DNA of 64,000 bases, from contig CALBNX010000014.1 of the NCBI GenBank assembly GCA_937896885.1, positions 8,913 to 72,912 of the forward strand, in the 5' to 3' direction. Positions 7,600 through 17,330 of this stretch are shown here, piece after piece (position 1 is the first letter of the stretch; each line of letters begins with the position of its first letter). The position numbers and the translations under genes were made by a program. Origin of the DNA: an uncultured Clostridia bacterium (lineage in GTDB: Bacteria > Bacillota > Clostridia > Oscillospirales > Acutalibacteraceae). The notes under the pieces are model-generated. The model worked only from the letters and a program-made list of their open reading frames with translations. It did not search any database and was not told the origin of the DNA.

Positions 7600-7626
7600 T
7601 GTCACAAAATGATACATATTTTCGAT
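7600..7626 (+). promoter_or_regulatory. TGTCACA-N16-CGAT promoter motif, copy 2
   Basis: TGTCACA at 7600-7606, 16 bases, CGAT at 7623-7626, then TAATATAG. It lies 187 bases before the GTG start of the dockerin protein operon. Confidence 0.65.
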
Positions 7627-7812
7627 TAATATAGTATACCAAAATTAGATGGAGAGGTGTTTTATTTGTTGGTAAATAAATATTTTGTTTCAAAAAAATA
7701 GAAATGGCATGGTGTCTGTTTTGTCATGAAATTACGGTAGATTTTAATTTTGCCATACCCGTTGATTGTACAAAAATTAATATCTACTAGTGATATGAAA
7801 AGAGGGATTATT

Positions 7813-10800
7813 GTGAAAAAGGTCAGGATTTTTTTCAAATCAGCAATTTCAATTGTTTTAGCACTTGTAATTCTACTGGCATTAGAAAGCCCTATAATGT
7901 CAGCAATTGCTTCAGGCATTGAAAGTTTAGCACAACCTGAAGTTTCGATTTCTGCCGAAGAAATTACACAAGCTTTGAACAACGCTGAAATTGTTGATAT
8001 GAGCAAAGACAGTCAGTTTGTTTTGGCTGATGATTCAGTAGAAATTTCAGATGATTATTTTCCTAAAACTGCTGATATTAATTGTGTTGAATACCCACAG
8101 ATAACAAACAATTATGAAGTATCTCCCATATCAGAAGGATTGGAAGGAGATGTTATGGTTTGTTTAACACAAAAATGGTTAAATCAAGAATATGGTGATG
8201 TAGAAGGTTTTATCAAAGTTACGGAAAATGGTGAAACAGGGTGGAATACCATTTATGCCCTTATACGAGCCTTACAATATGAGCTTGGAATAACAAGCTT
8301 AACTAATAATTTTGGACCTACAACAAGTAAACTATATTCACAAAATATTTTACGAAGACAAGATGGTGTAACAGATAACAAATATGCTATTTTGCAAGGT
8401 GCGTTGTGGTGCAAAGGATATTGTCCGGGATATAACATATCCATGGATAGTGATGGAGTTGTAACATTTAACGCTGTTTTTGATGAAGGTGTTGAGAACG
8501 CAATTAAACAGTTACAAGCAGATGCGGGTTTACTTGAACAAGATGGTGTTGTATCATTAAATATTATGAAGGCTCTTATGTCAATGGATAGCTTCAAATT
8601 GTTACCAGCATCATACGGCAGTGATAATAAAATTCGTAATTTTCAACAGTGGCTCAATCGTAATTATGAAGAATATACAGGATTGAATCCATGCGACGGT
8701 GTATATGGTCGAAACACAAATAAAGCTCTTGTTTATGCTTTGCAAGCAGAAGAAGGATTGCCTGTCGGTGTTGCTACTGGTAATTTCGGAAATACAACAA
8801 AACTTTGTTGTCCTACAATTCCATATGATAGAAACAATGAAAATGCTGCACGAAAATATTCTGGTGAGACAGATAGTGATTTGTACACATACAAAGAGAT
8901 TCAAGATTTTACCAAGCTTATGCAGTTTGCTCTATATGTTAACGGCTTTGGCGATGGTGATTTCGATGGCGTATATGACAATGCCACTAAACAAGCTATC
9001 AGGGGATTCCAAGAACACCATGCAATTGTTGTTAACGGAACGGCTAATACTGGTACGTGGCTATCTTTATTTATTAGCTGTGGAGATAAATATCGTGATG
9101 CAATAGCTGCAGACTGTGCAACAATTTTAACTGAAGCAAAAGCCCAAGCTTTAGTTGAAAATGGATATGAATATATAGGTAGATATTTAACCGGTACATA
9201 TGGTGGTGGCATTAATAAAGCACTTTCACGTGAAGAAGCCGAAATAATTCTTGAAGCTGGTTTGAAAATTTTCCCTATATATCAAGATGGCGGAACAACA
9301 CAAAGTGATTTCACTGCAGAAAATGGAATACTTGACGGTAAAGCTGCCGTCAATGCCGCTAAAGCACTTGGATTGCCTGATGGCACAATTATTTATTTTG
9401 CTGTTGATTTTGATGCTATGGATTACCAAATCAAATCAAATATTATTCCATATTTTAAGGAAGTATATGCTGAGGTGACAAGTGCAAGTGCATACCAGGT
9501 AGGCGTTTATGGTGCAAGAAATGTTTGCTCACGTGTTTCTAATGCAGGATATGCTTGCAGTAGTTTTGTAGGAAATATGTCAACAGGCTTTAGCGGTAAC
9601 CTTGGTTTTAAAATGCCGTCCAATTGGGCCTTTGACCAGTTTGGTAATATGGATAAAAATGGAAATTATCTGATAATTTCTAGTGCTGATGGTAATTTTG
9701 AAATTGATAAAGACGGTGCTTCTGGTAGAGATGATGGTGTATCTTGGTTAAAAGATGTTGAACCTACAGATTATTGGGACACGGATGGTATTGATTCTGG
9801 TAATACAGACAGTGACACTCTTTATGGACCTACAGTTAACATTTTTGGTAATGCTGTGCCCCTATTCCAATTTGATATATCTTTTGAAACAAAGATTGCT
9901 CAAATAGAAACATGGTATGACCACGAAGAAAAAGCTACAAAAGTATTAATTGGGTTACGATTAGCAGGTGTGGAAACTGAAATTGGTGGAACACGCGAAA
10001 AAATCAATAAATGCAATGAAGCTTATGAACAGGTAAAAAAAACCTTATATAAAATAGGTCAACCAAATACAACATACACATCTATAAAAGATAATTTCAA
10101 GGGAAGCCTATATGATAAAGGAGTCAAAGTCGGGTTCGATTTTAACGGATATTTTTTGGGATACGCAAAAATAAATAATGATGGCAAGGTAGTCGAGGGA
10201 ATGCTAGGATTAATGGCAACCGCAAAAGCCAGCATCTCATATCCTATTGTTCCAACACTTTATCTCAAGTTCCAAATTGAAGGCAGTTTGCAAGGTAAAC
10301 TTCAACTTATCATAAATGATTCTGGGGCTTTGGGTACTCATGGAGAGTTTGTCTTTTCAATTAAACCAAGTGTAGGAATTGAGGGTAATCTTTATGTTGC
10401 ACGAGCGTATGTTGGGTTAAGTGGTGAATTAGAATGTTTAACCCGCATACCATTTAGAACTCTACAAGAATCATTTGAAGCAGAGTATACAGGTAGTTTT
10501 TTCTTTGAATGGAATGCATTGTTCTGGAATGGTCGGTATGATTGGGATTTTTTAAACGTGAAACTATATCCACAATCAGAAGAGTCCGTTTCAGTTGATG
10601 TGTATGACAATTTAAGTTTCATTGAACCACTATCCCAAGCAAGTGTGCTATCCAATACGACTAACCCAGACGTATTCAAATCTAGCGTTCAAGTTTACGC
10701 AGCCCCTAAAATAGTTGACTTTGGCAATGGTCAGTTGTTTATGACATACATTGATGATGCACAAAATCGTTCTGCTGAAAATCGTACTACTTTGATGTAT

Positions 10801-13053
10801 AGTATTTATAACGGAACCATTTGGAGTACACCTCAACCTGTTTTGGATGATGGAACTGCCGACTTCGAAGCACAAATACAGCCCGATGGTACAGGTGGTG
10901 TTCACATCCTTTGGCAAAATGCCAATACTACATTTAGTGAAGGCGTAACATTGGAACAAATGTCACAGGAAATGGAATTATACTATTCTCATTGGAATGG
11001 TACAACAATGGAAAATACTACAGCTATTACATCTTCTAATCAGAATTTAGAAATGACATATTCTGTGGCATCTTCCGACAACAACATTTCTGTTATATGG
11101 CAAGAAAACTCTAACAATGATTCTCTTGTTATGAGTGGAACAAACTCAATTCACAGACGACAATTAATTGATGGTTTCTGGCAAGATATTGAAAATATTG
11201 CATCAAATTTGTCAACAATAAATAGTATTGAAACAGGATATATAAACAATTCAAATATAGTTGTTTATTCTGCTAAATCTAATCTTGATGAGGATTTAGA
11301 AATATTCTACTATGATGGCACCGAAACAGTTGAATTTACAGATGACGATGTACACGATTATTCTGTAAATATCTTGAACGATGAAATATATTGGATTAGT
11401 GAAAACTCAATTAACTGCGTAACAAACGGAGATATATCTACAAAACAAACTATTCAGATATTTGACGGTACAGTTACTGAAATAAATGTTATCGGAAATG
11501 ATAATGGAAATAAATCAATTGTATGGACATTAGCTGATGAAACAAAAGTTGACTTCTATGCAACTGACTTTAATAGTGAAACAAATTCTTATGGAATCAT
11601 TCGACCAATCACAACCGTTAGTGGTGTTATTAGAGGTTGGGATGCATGCTTAACATCTGATGGAAATATTGAGTTATCATATTGTAATGCCGAAATATTG
11701 GAAGAACCAACTGAGGGTAATTATTACGGAACATTAAGTTTGATTCAAAAAGCAGAAGAAGATTTCTGTGATATTTCCATAATATCCGAGTTGGGTTGTA
11801 GTGGTTATATTGCTCCTAACGAAGAACTTACATTGACGGCTGATATATATAATCGTGGTTCACTACCTGTAAATCAATTCCTTGTTAACGTTATTGATGA
11901 AAATGGAAGCATTGTTCAATCTAATAGTATAGAAAAGGAAGTTGGTGTAAATGAGTATTCAAATATAGAATTTTCATTTACATTACCTGAAACTATTACA
12001 AGAACTGATTACAAGGTGAAAACCTTACCACAGCAGTATGACGATATTAACGAAGGAGATAACTACACTACCCTATCTGTTGGCTTCCCTGATTTAGTTA
12101 TAAGCTCAATGGAAGAGGTCAGAAGTGATTTAGGTCGAGAACTTCATGTTACAATTAAAAATCAAGGATATGATGTTGTAAATGCATCTAATTTGAGTTT
12201 GTATTTAGATTCGTACAATGGAACAAATCTTGAGACTAAAGAACTTGCATCCATTCAACCTGGAGAGGAAGTTGTTTGTACTTTCAATTTAACTGAATCT
12301 AATTCTGTACCAGCAGTTAGTGAAGAACCTAATTATGTATATCTGTCACTAGAAACGACAGAAACAGAAAATGATTATTCAAACAACTATTCAGAGTATA
12401 TTGTCTATCCCGATTATTCAATAACTTTAAATACAGGGACTTCTGGAGGAACAGTTTCAGGAACAGGCATTTACATAAAAGATAGTCTTGTTGAAATAAA
12501 CGCAACACCTGAACAAGGATACATTTTCAGTGGTTGGTACGAGAACAATGTTAAGATTCTTGGTGCTGATTCATCATATTCATTCAATGCAACACAAGAT
12601 AGAATCTTAACTGCTAAATTTGTCCAATTAGATTTCTGTAGTATTTATGCGTTAACATCTCAAACCGGAGAAGTTGATGAGACAAACAAATATCTACGAG
12701 GTATTAAAGCTGGTGGAAAAGTTAACGATTACTTTGCGGTAAGTGACAATGGTTCATTATTACAGATTGAAAACAATTATGGCAATATAAATGCCACAGG
12801 CACAATTGTACAGACTCTTTCTTCAAGCAGAACTGTAATTGATGAATATATTATTGTAATTTTGGGCGATGTAAATGGTGATGGAGCTATTGATGGATTT
12901 GATGTAATCACAATAGACCTATACATAGCCAATCTTCACGAACTTACTGGTGCTTATTTAGAAGCTGCCGACATAAATCAAGACGGATTAGTTGACGATT
13001 CGGATTATCAACTTTGTATTGATATAAGTACATTAAAAGTTGGTGGATATTAG
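7813..13053 (+). CDS. Giant secreted peptidoglycan-binding, DUF1906 and dockerin protein
   Basis: A 1746-residue secreted protein. GTG 7813 is chosen because AGAGGG lies seven bases ahead and it gives a clean signal peptide (MKKVRIFFKS, hydrophobic to about residue 35). Order: about four peptidoglycan-binding-like repeats (100-435, e.g. DGDFDGVYDNATKQAI); an Rv2525c-like glycoside hydrolase-like DUF1906 domain (about 436-635, GRYLTGTYGG, YFAVDFDAMD); an unknown beta-rich region (660-930); a beta-propeller-like stretch with WQ and SDNN repeats (930-1300); CARDB-like domains (1320-1520); an InlB-B-type repeat (about 1525-1590, GYIFSGWYENN); and a type I dockerin with two DxNxDG calcium loops (GDVNGDGAIDG, ADINQDGLVDD). 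It probably binds or cuts cell wall and docks to a cohesin. It leads an operon with 13101 and 13632. Confidence 0.85.
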   Translation: MKKVRIFFKSAISIVLALVILLALESPIMSAIASGIESLAQPEVSISAEEITQALNNAEIVDMSKDSQFVLADDSVEISDDYFPKTADINCVEYPQITNNYEVSPISEGLEGDVMVCLTQKWLNQEYGDVEGFIKVTENGETGWNTIYALIRALQYELGITSLTNNFGPTTSKLYSQNILRRQDGVTDNKYAILQGALWCKGYCPGYNISMDSDGVVTFNAVFDEGVENAIKQLQADAGLLEQDGVVSLNIMKALMSMDSFKLLPASYGSDNKIRNFQQWLNRNYEEYTGLNPCDGVYGRNTNKALVYALQAEEGLPVGVATGNFGNTTKLCCPTIPYDRNNENAARKYSGETDSDLYTYKEIQDFTKLMQFALYVNGFGDGDFDGVYDNATKQAIRGFQEHHAIVVNGTANTGTWLSLFISCGDKYRDAIAADCATILTEAKAQALVENGYEYIGRYLTGTYGGGINKALSREEAEIILEAGLKIFPIYQDGGTTQSDFTAENGILDGKAAVNAAKALGLPDGTIIYFAVDFDAMDYQIKSNIIPYFKEVYAEVTSASAYQVGVYGARNVCSRVSNAGYACSSFVGNMSTGFSGNLGFKMPSNWAFDQFGNMDKNGNYLIISSADGNFEIDKDGASGRDDGVSWLKDVEPTDYWDTDGIDSGNTDSDTLYGPTVNIFGNAVPLFQFDISFETKIAQIETWYDHEEKATKVLIGLRLAGVETEIGGTREKINKCNEAYEQVKKTLYKIGQPNTTYTSIKDNFKGSLYDKGVKVGFDFNGYFLGYAKINNDGKVVEGMLGLMATAKASISYPIVPTLYLKFQIEGSLQGKLQLIINDSGALGTHGEFVFSIKPSVGIEGNLYVARAYVGLSGELECLTRIPFRTLQESFEAEYTGSFFFEWNALFWNGRYDWDFLNVKLYPQSEESVSVDVYDNLSFIEPLSQASVLSNTTNPDVFKSSVQVYAAPKIVDFGNGQLFMTYIDDAQNRSAENRTTLMYSIYNGTIWSTPQPVLDDGTADFEAQIQPDGTGGVHILWQNANTTFSEGVTLEQMSQEMELYYSHWNGTTMENTTAITSSNQNLEMTYSVASSDNNISVIWQENSNNDSLVMSGTNSIHRRQLIDGFWQDIENIASNLSTINSIETGYINNSNIVVYSAKSNLDEDLEIFYYDGTETVEFTDDDVHDYSVNILNDEIYWISENSINCVTNGDISTKQTIQIFDGTVTEINVIGNDNGNKSIVWTLADETKVDFYATDFNSETNSYGIIRPITTVSGVIRGWDACLTSDGNIELSYCNAEILEEPTEGNYYGTLSLIQKAEEDFCDISIISELGCSGYIAPNEELTLTADIYNRGSLPVNQFLVNVIDENGSIVQSNSIEKEVGVNEYSNIEFSFTLPETITRTDYKVKTLPQQYDDINEGDNYTTLSVGFPDLVISSMEEVRSDLGRELHVTIKNQGYDVVNASNLSLYLDSYNGTNLETKELASIQPGEEVVCTFNLTESNSVPAVSEEPNYVYLSLETTETENDYSNNYSEYIVYPDYSITLNTGTSGGTVSGTGIYIKDSLVEINATPEQGYIFSGWYENNVKILGADSSYSFNATQDRILTAKFVQLDFCSIYALTSQTGEVDETNKYLRGIKAGGKVNDYFAVSDNGSLLQIENNYGNINATGTIVQTLSSSRTVIDEYIIVILGDVNGDGAIDGFDVITIDLYIANLHELTGAYLEAADINQDGLVDDSDYQLCIDISTLKVGGY

Positions 13054-13100
13054 ATTTAATTAAGATTAATAAATTTATAATATTTAATGAGGTGAAATAA

Positions 13101-13619
13101 ATGGCTAAAGAAAGATTAGATGAAAAAGTAACCGTTAGAGGAATAATTTTTCTTATTCTCACAATTCTAGGATTATTTGGATTGTTTGTATTAATGAATA
13201 ACATTGGTGATGATAAAACTCCTGCCACTTATGAACAAGTATGGAATACTCTAACCGAATATGAGTGTACAGCTCTTGATTATACAAAGCATTTTAGTGA
13301 AAAGTATCCTGAGTTGGATTTTGAATATGCAATCTCTTGTAGAGATGATGACATTTATGTTGACTTTTTCCAATTTAGCAATGTTGAAGATGCAAATATT
13401 GCATATAGCAAATTTAATTCTGTTATAAACAAGAATTTTTCAAGAGATGCGGTGGAAACTGGCGGAGATATGAGAAACTTCACTATTAGAACTTACTTGT
13501 ACGAAGGTGAGTACTTTTATCTTATGAGAGTGGATAATACTGTTTTCTTTAGTAGATGTCTAGAACCAAATAAAAGTTTAGTCAACGATATAGCGTCTAG
13601 TTTGGGATACTATCTTTAA
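13101..13619 (+). CDS. Membrane-anchored protein, unknown
   Basis: A 172-residue protein with GAGGTG ahead of ATG, 47 bases after the dockerin protein stop. One hydrophobic helix at about residues 14-34 is followed by an outward-facing domain of mixed strands and helices (FEYAISCRDDDIYVDFFQFS). I do not recognise the family. Position in the operon suggests it helps the large secreted protein, for example as a membrane partner or immunity protein; this is inference from context. Confidence 0.65.
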   Translation: MAKERLDEKVTVRGIIFLILTILGLFGLFVLMNNIGDDKTPATYEQVWNTLTEYECTALDYTKHFSEKYPELDFEYAISCRDDDIYVDFFQFSNVEDANIAYSKFNSVINKNFSRDAVETGGDMRNFTIRTYLYEGEYFYLMRVDNTVFFSRCLEPNKSLVNDIASSLGYYL

Positions 13620-13631
13620 GGAGCGATAATT

Positions 13632-14039
13632 ATGAATTATATGCAACAAACTTTGCTTACTGTAATTTACTTTATTTTTCTTTTACCGATTACTTATTTA
13701 AGTTTTCGTTGGGTTTGGGAATTACTTTGTAAAGCTGGAGGAACAACTCCAGAAGAAGTAAAACAGAAAAAAAGAGAATTATTTAATAGAACAGTAAATC
13801 CACAAATTCAATTTAGAGTATGGTTAGAGCAAAAAGCTACAGATGTTATGAAATTTCGTAGAATATATAACATATACTCTATATGTACAACAACGAATAT
13901 TATCTTTTTAGCTTTTGCTTTTAGTGGATTTGTAACCCCTGCACTTAACAAATTAGTTAAGTTGGGAATGGTCATTGTTCCTACTTTAATCATTTGTAGC
14001 TTAATTGCAAAAATGATATATAAACATAAGTCTAAATAA
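13632..14039 (+). CDS. Small membrane protein, unknown
   Basis: A 135-residue protein starting 12 bases after the previous stop with GGAG ahead of ATG. Hydrophobic helices lie near residues 6-28, 84-102 and 106-128; a charged loop (40-80) lies between. No family recognised. It is the last gene before a strong terminator. Confidence 0.6.
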   Translation: MNYMQQTLLTVIYFIFLLPITYLSFRWVWELLCKAGGTTPEEVKQKKRELFNRTVNPQIQFRVWLEQKATDVMKFRRIYNIYSICTTTNIIFLAFAFSGFVTPALNKLVKLGMVIVPTLIICSLIAKMIYKHKSK

Positions 14040-14071
14040 CTTTTATGTTATTTAGCTAAAGTCAATGTTAT

Positions 14072-14104
14072 GAGCCATCTACCAAGTTGTAGATGGCTCT
14101 TTTT
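14072..14104 (+). terminator. Rho-independent terminator of the dockerin operon
   Basis: GAGCCATCTAC and GTAGATGGCTC form 11 perfect pairs over a 6-base loop, then TTTTT. It is related in sequence to the terminator at 7479. Confidence 0.9.
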
Positions 14105-14106
14105 CG

Positions 14107-14361
14107 TTATAACAATTTGAATAATAGACTACTTGTTGCACCATTTGTTCTATATCTTTGTTCGGTTTCAAGCATTCGTTCTTTTCTTAAATCATTAAGA
14201 GCTCGTCTGACTGTTGATTGAGACATTTTCAAATCTTTCGAAATTGTGGCTATTGACGGCCAACATTCATTCTTTTCGTTGGCTCGGTCATATAGATACA
14301 GATATACAAGAACTGCTCGACTTGGTAATTCTGATTGATACACATGTTTTAATTTACCCAT
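14107..14361 (-). CDS. Winged-helix DNA-binding protein of the ICE
   Basis: An 84-residue helix-turn-helix protein (NECWPSIATISKDLKMSQSTVRRAL is the recognition helix region; helix 3 carries SQSTVRR). It resembles the helix-turn-helix replication or regulatory proteins found next to VirD4 in Ruminococcus-type ICEs. Its ATG overlaps the VirD4 stop by 8 bases, so translation is coupled. It is the last gene of this operon block, directly facing the plus-strand terminator at 14072. Confidence 0.75.
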   Translation of the reverse strand: MGKLKHVYQSELPSRAVLVYLYLYDRANEKNECWPSIATISKDLKMSQSTVRRALNDLRKERMLETEQRYRTNGATSSLLFKLL

Positions 14362-16219
14362 TTTTCATCGCCTCCGCTATTGTTCTATGTTTTGTTATGT
14401 GGTTTACTGGCACTATACGCAATTGTGTCTTATCTTTTCCATTTTTATGTTGTGTCATCTCGTGTTCATCTGTATTAGATTCATTTGTTTCATGATGCAA
14501 CCATTCAGGATGAAATTTAGCAACAATAGTGCCCATCAATTCTTTTCGTGAAGCATATTCGACTTTCCTATTTGCATTATCTGATACGATATATGGTTTG
14601 CTCTCATCAAATTCTATTCCCCATTCAAAGAATAACTTGAGTTTTGTTTTCATTGGATTAACACCTGTTTTCATTACAATAAACTGTCCTTTAGGTAGTG
14701 ATTTGAGTTCATCAGGAGTCATCAATGGTCTTTCAATCATCTGCAAACTCTGTGATGGGTCATTCTTACCACGAGATACTGAACCAGACATTACCGTTCT
14801 GCTACCTAATGCTTTAGATAATTCTTCGGCAGAACTACTATTAGGTGCAAATCCACCGAACAAGGTTATCTGTGTATTATCTACAATAATATCAGCACCT
14901 TCTTTTCCATAGTTCTTTTCAAGTTGTCTAAAAGATTGAATAATAGGTATAATCTGTAATCTACGGGAACGAGAAGCACTAAACATCATTTCTGCAGACT
15001 CAATCTTTGGTAGCGTACCAAACTCATCACAGAAAAATACACATCTGTTTTTGAGTTTACCACCTTGTTCATCGGCTACTGCAAGTATTTCACGATATAA
15101 CTGTTGGATAATAAGAGATACCATAAAGAATGTGTTAGGATTTTCTTCAGGCATATTGATAAAGATTGCACACTTTTCTGAGCAGAACTTTTCGGCATCT
15201 ATTTCGGTATCAAAACACAATAATTGCTCTAACTCTGAATCAAGAAAAGTATTCAGTCTTGATAATGCTGTACTCATAACACTCGCCATTGTATTTTCGG
15301 AAGTAGTGAGAGCCGCACCTGCGAACCACTTTGCTTTATGGTCATCAGGTAACATAGATATCAAGTTTTGAAATTGATTTTTACCTTTCTCTTGTGTTGG
15401 TTCAAGAAGTTCTTGTATGACTTTGAATACGGACACAATATGCCTTTTGCTTGGCTCACAAAATTCTGCTACAAGCAATATTGTTGCAGTAAGGATACCT
15501 TCTGCCGCATCGTAGAAATACGCATTTTGTCCGAATGAAGCGGCATCCATACCTGATAAGATAATTGTTTTGGATATAATCTTGGCATATTTCTCTGCTT
15601 GTGCTTTGTAAGAGAGTTTATCCGGATTAGCGATATACAAGTCCATATACTTGTTAACGAGGTGCAAGAGGTTGTTTCCGTTTGAACGAGTGGGGTTTCT
15701 TAAATCAATTACTGCTACACTATAGCCATAGTCTTTTGCTATGTAGCCATAGTTTCGCATAATATCTCCTTTGGTATCAGTTGACAGAAAAGACATACCC
15801 GAAGCCAAAGCATATTCTATACAAGGATATAACCAATAAGCAGTTTTACCGACACCTGCCGCACCAATCATCAATACATGAACATCTCCTGTATCAACCA
15901 ATGCAGTTGTGTTATGTTTTCCACCTTTGCAACCTACAACAATTCCTTGTGGTAATGGTTGTTCTTTCTTTTTTACTGATGCAGTTGGATTTTTGCCTTT
16001 TAATGCTTGTTTACGCCATTTTTTCGGAGTGAATAGAACATATTTGTAAGTCTTCAGTAACTCGGATTTAGTTGCCCATCGAGCAGTACCGTGTTGTCCG
16101 TCACCGACAGTTTTGCTCTTAATATTATTCAGGTTGTATATGTGAGTAATAAGAGATATACCACCGAGAATACAGAACATTACCCCAAAGGCAATAATCA
16201 AAGTTGTAACGCTTGACAT
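14354..16219 (-). CDS. VirD4/TraG-type conjugative coupling ATPase
   Basis: A 621-residue coupling protein that brings the relaxase-DNA complex to the type IV secretion channel. Two N-terminal membrane helices (4-25 and a weaker one), then Walker A GAAGVGKT at 119-126, Walker B CVFFCDEFGTLPK, and the TraG-like segment RRLQIIPIIQSFRQLEKNYG. Length is normal for the Tn4371/Tn916-unlike Clostridial ICEs. GAGGT precedes ATG 16219. It overlaps the TOPRIM gene upstream by 22 bases and the small winged-helix gene downstream. Confidence 0.93.
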   Translation of the reverse strand: MSSVTTLIIAFGVMFCILGGISLITHIYNLNNIKSKTVGDGQHGTARWATKSELLKTYKYVLFTPKKWRKQALKGKNPTASVKKKEQPLPQGIVVGCKGGKHNTTALVDTGDVHVLMIGAAGVGKTAYWLYPCIEYALASGMSFLSTDTKGDIMRNYGYIAKDYGYSVAVIDLRNPTRSNGNNLLHLVNKYMDLYIANPDKLSYKAQAEKYAKIISKTIILSGMDAASFGQNAYFYDAAEGILTATILLVAEFCEPSKRHIVSVFKVIQELLEPTQEKGKNQFQNLISMLPDDHKAKWFAGAALTTSENTMASVMSTALSRLNTFLDSELEQLLCFDTEIDAEKFCSEKCAIFINMPEENPNTFFMVSLIIQQLYREILAVADEQGGKLKNRCVFFCDEFGTLPKIESAEMMFSASRSRRLQIIPIIQSFRQLEKNYGKEGADIIVDNTQITLFGGFAPNSSSAEELSKALGSRTVMSGSVSRGKNDPSQSLQMIERPLMTPDELKSLPKGQFIVMKTGVNPMKTKLKLFFEWGIEFDESKPYIVSDNANRKVEYASRKELMGTIVAKFHPEWLHHETNESNTDEHEMTQHKNGKDKTQLRIVPVNHITKHRTIAEAMKNG

Positions 16220-17115
16220 TGTTTTTTTACCTCACTTTCTTTAGAAAATACTAAATCCTCATTCCAATCTTTGTGCTTTGGAACGAGGATTTTTGATTTA
16301 ATATTTAATTCATTTAGTTTGTTTTGAATTCGTTTGTTAGCTTCTAGTCCAGGATTATCATTATCAAAGCATAGATAAGTGAATTGGATATTAGGATTGT
16401 CTTTAAGACATTGAAAAAGCACCCTGTCCGATACAGAACAAGATGCCGCATAACTGTGTTTTTTCCAAGCTTTTTTATGCATTGAGATAAAGGATAGCAA
16501 ATCAATTGGTGCTTCGAATAGAAATAGATATTTACTTTTTCCATGCCAATGAAAACTGTATTCTGGAATACTGCCACTAGCATTTCCTTTGTATGTACTA
16601 CCTTCACCAATCCCTCTCATATGAGCATGACGGGGTATACCGTTCTCATCATAGCCGAGAAATACAACACTGTGATAATCTTTTGATTCATAGAGCATTT
16701 GCTCATGAAAAAATGAGTATATGATTTCTTTATCTATTCCTCGTTTAACGATTAAGTAGTTAATCATTCGGCTCATATCATCGCTTTTAGGCGGAGGTAT
16801 AAATTCTTTGCTTTTGTTTGTTTTCTTTACTTGCTGTGTATGGGTTATCGCACAACAACTATTGCCAAGTAAGTATTCCATAGCACCTTGAAAAGACTTG
16901 TTATAGAACTTATGAACAAAATCAATCGTATCCCCGCCAACTCTTTCATATTGATGGAACCATAAGTTATCTCTTATGGTTATTTTTTGTGAGTTGCAGA
17001 ACCACTCATATTCTGAACCAGATTTCTTAATTTGCTCACCTTGGCTTTGCAGAAGACTAACAATATCCGTTTGTCTCGCTTGTCGTTTTTGTTCTTCTGT
17101 AAAATGAATATACAT
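16198..17115 (-). CDS. DUF3991/TOPRIM primase-like protein
   Basis: A 305-residue protein. ATG 17115 follows GGAGGTGG directly. The N-terminal part (FTEEQKRQARQTDIVSLL, then WFCNSQKITIRDNLW and GGDTIDFVHKF) is the DUF3991 primase-like zinc-finger-type region without its cysteines. The C-terminal TOPRIM fold shows YLFLFEAPIDLLSF and FTYLCFDNDNPGLEAN (acidic metal ligands). Such proteins accompany relaxase and coupling genes in Firmicutes ICEs and probably prime or process transferred DNA. It is the first gene of the VirD4 operon. Confidence 0.85.
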   Translation of the reverse strand: MYIHFTEEQKRQARQTDIVSLLQSQGEQIKKSGSEYEWFCNSQKITIRDNLWFHQYERVGGDTIDFVHKFYNKSFQGAMEYLLGNSCCAITHTQQVKKTNKSKEFIPPPKSDDMSRMINYLIVKRGIDKEIIYSFFHEQMLYESKDYHSVVFLGYDENGIPRHAHMRGIGEGSTYKGNASGSIPEYSFHWHGKSKYLFLFEAPIDLLSFISMHKKAWKKHSYAASCSVSDRVLFQCLKDNPNIQFTYLCFDNDNPGLEANKRIQNKLNELNIKSKILVPKHKDWNEDLVFSKESEVKKQCQALQL

Positions 17116-17150
17116 TATTCCACCTCCATTAATTATAGTTTTATCTAATA

Positions 17151-17186
17151 TCAATAAATTTTTTACCGATATAAAAAATTTATTGA
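17151..17186. promoter_or_regulatory. 15-base perfect inverted repeat in divergent promoter region
   Basis: TCAATAAATTTTTTA and TAAAAAATTTATTGA are perfect arms around CCGATA. It lies 36 bases before the TOPRIM gene start on minus and 15 bases before the cargo motif on plus, so it may be an operator or an attenuator of the transfer operon. Confidence 0.5.
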
Positions 17187-17200
17187 ATAACATAAAAAAA

Positions 17201-17227
17201 TGTCACAAAAGCACTTATAGTTTCGAT
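17201..17227 (+). promoter_or_regulatory. TGTCACA-N16-CGAT promoter motif, copy 3
   Basis: TGTCACA at 17201-17207, 16 bases, CGAT at 17224-17227, then ATATAATTATA. It precedes the three-gene ATP-grasp operon by about 100 bases. Confidence 0.65.
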
Positions 17228-17330
17228 ATATAATTATATAGTCGGTATTCAAATAAGAATTATAAACGACTAATATTTTTTAATTGTAGAAAAAAGAATG
17301 AATAAAATTATTACAACATAGGTGATTTTT

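Larger units (their letters stand above)
7303..7812. other. Intergenic region with ncRNA-like hairpins and cargo promoter
   Basis: This holds no convincing gene. It carries the minus-strand start region of the HNH gene, a cluster of three hairpins ending in a strong terminator (7443-7536), and the promoter motif at 7600. Bases 7550-7575 also form a partial inverted repeat (TCAATAA and TTATTGA). The sequence AATAAGCACT occurs both here (7551) and ahead of the 19968 motif. Confidence 0.5.

Noticed and set aside
12845..14680. Single copies of TTATTGTAA or TTACAATAA inside genes
   Set aside because: They lack the opposite arm at the 7-base distance, so they are chance matches, not recombination sites.
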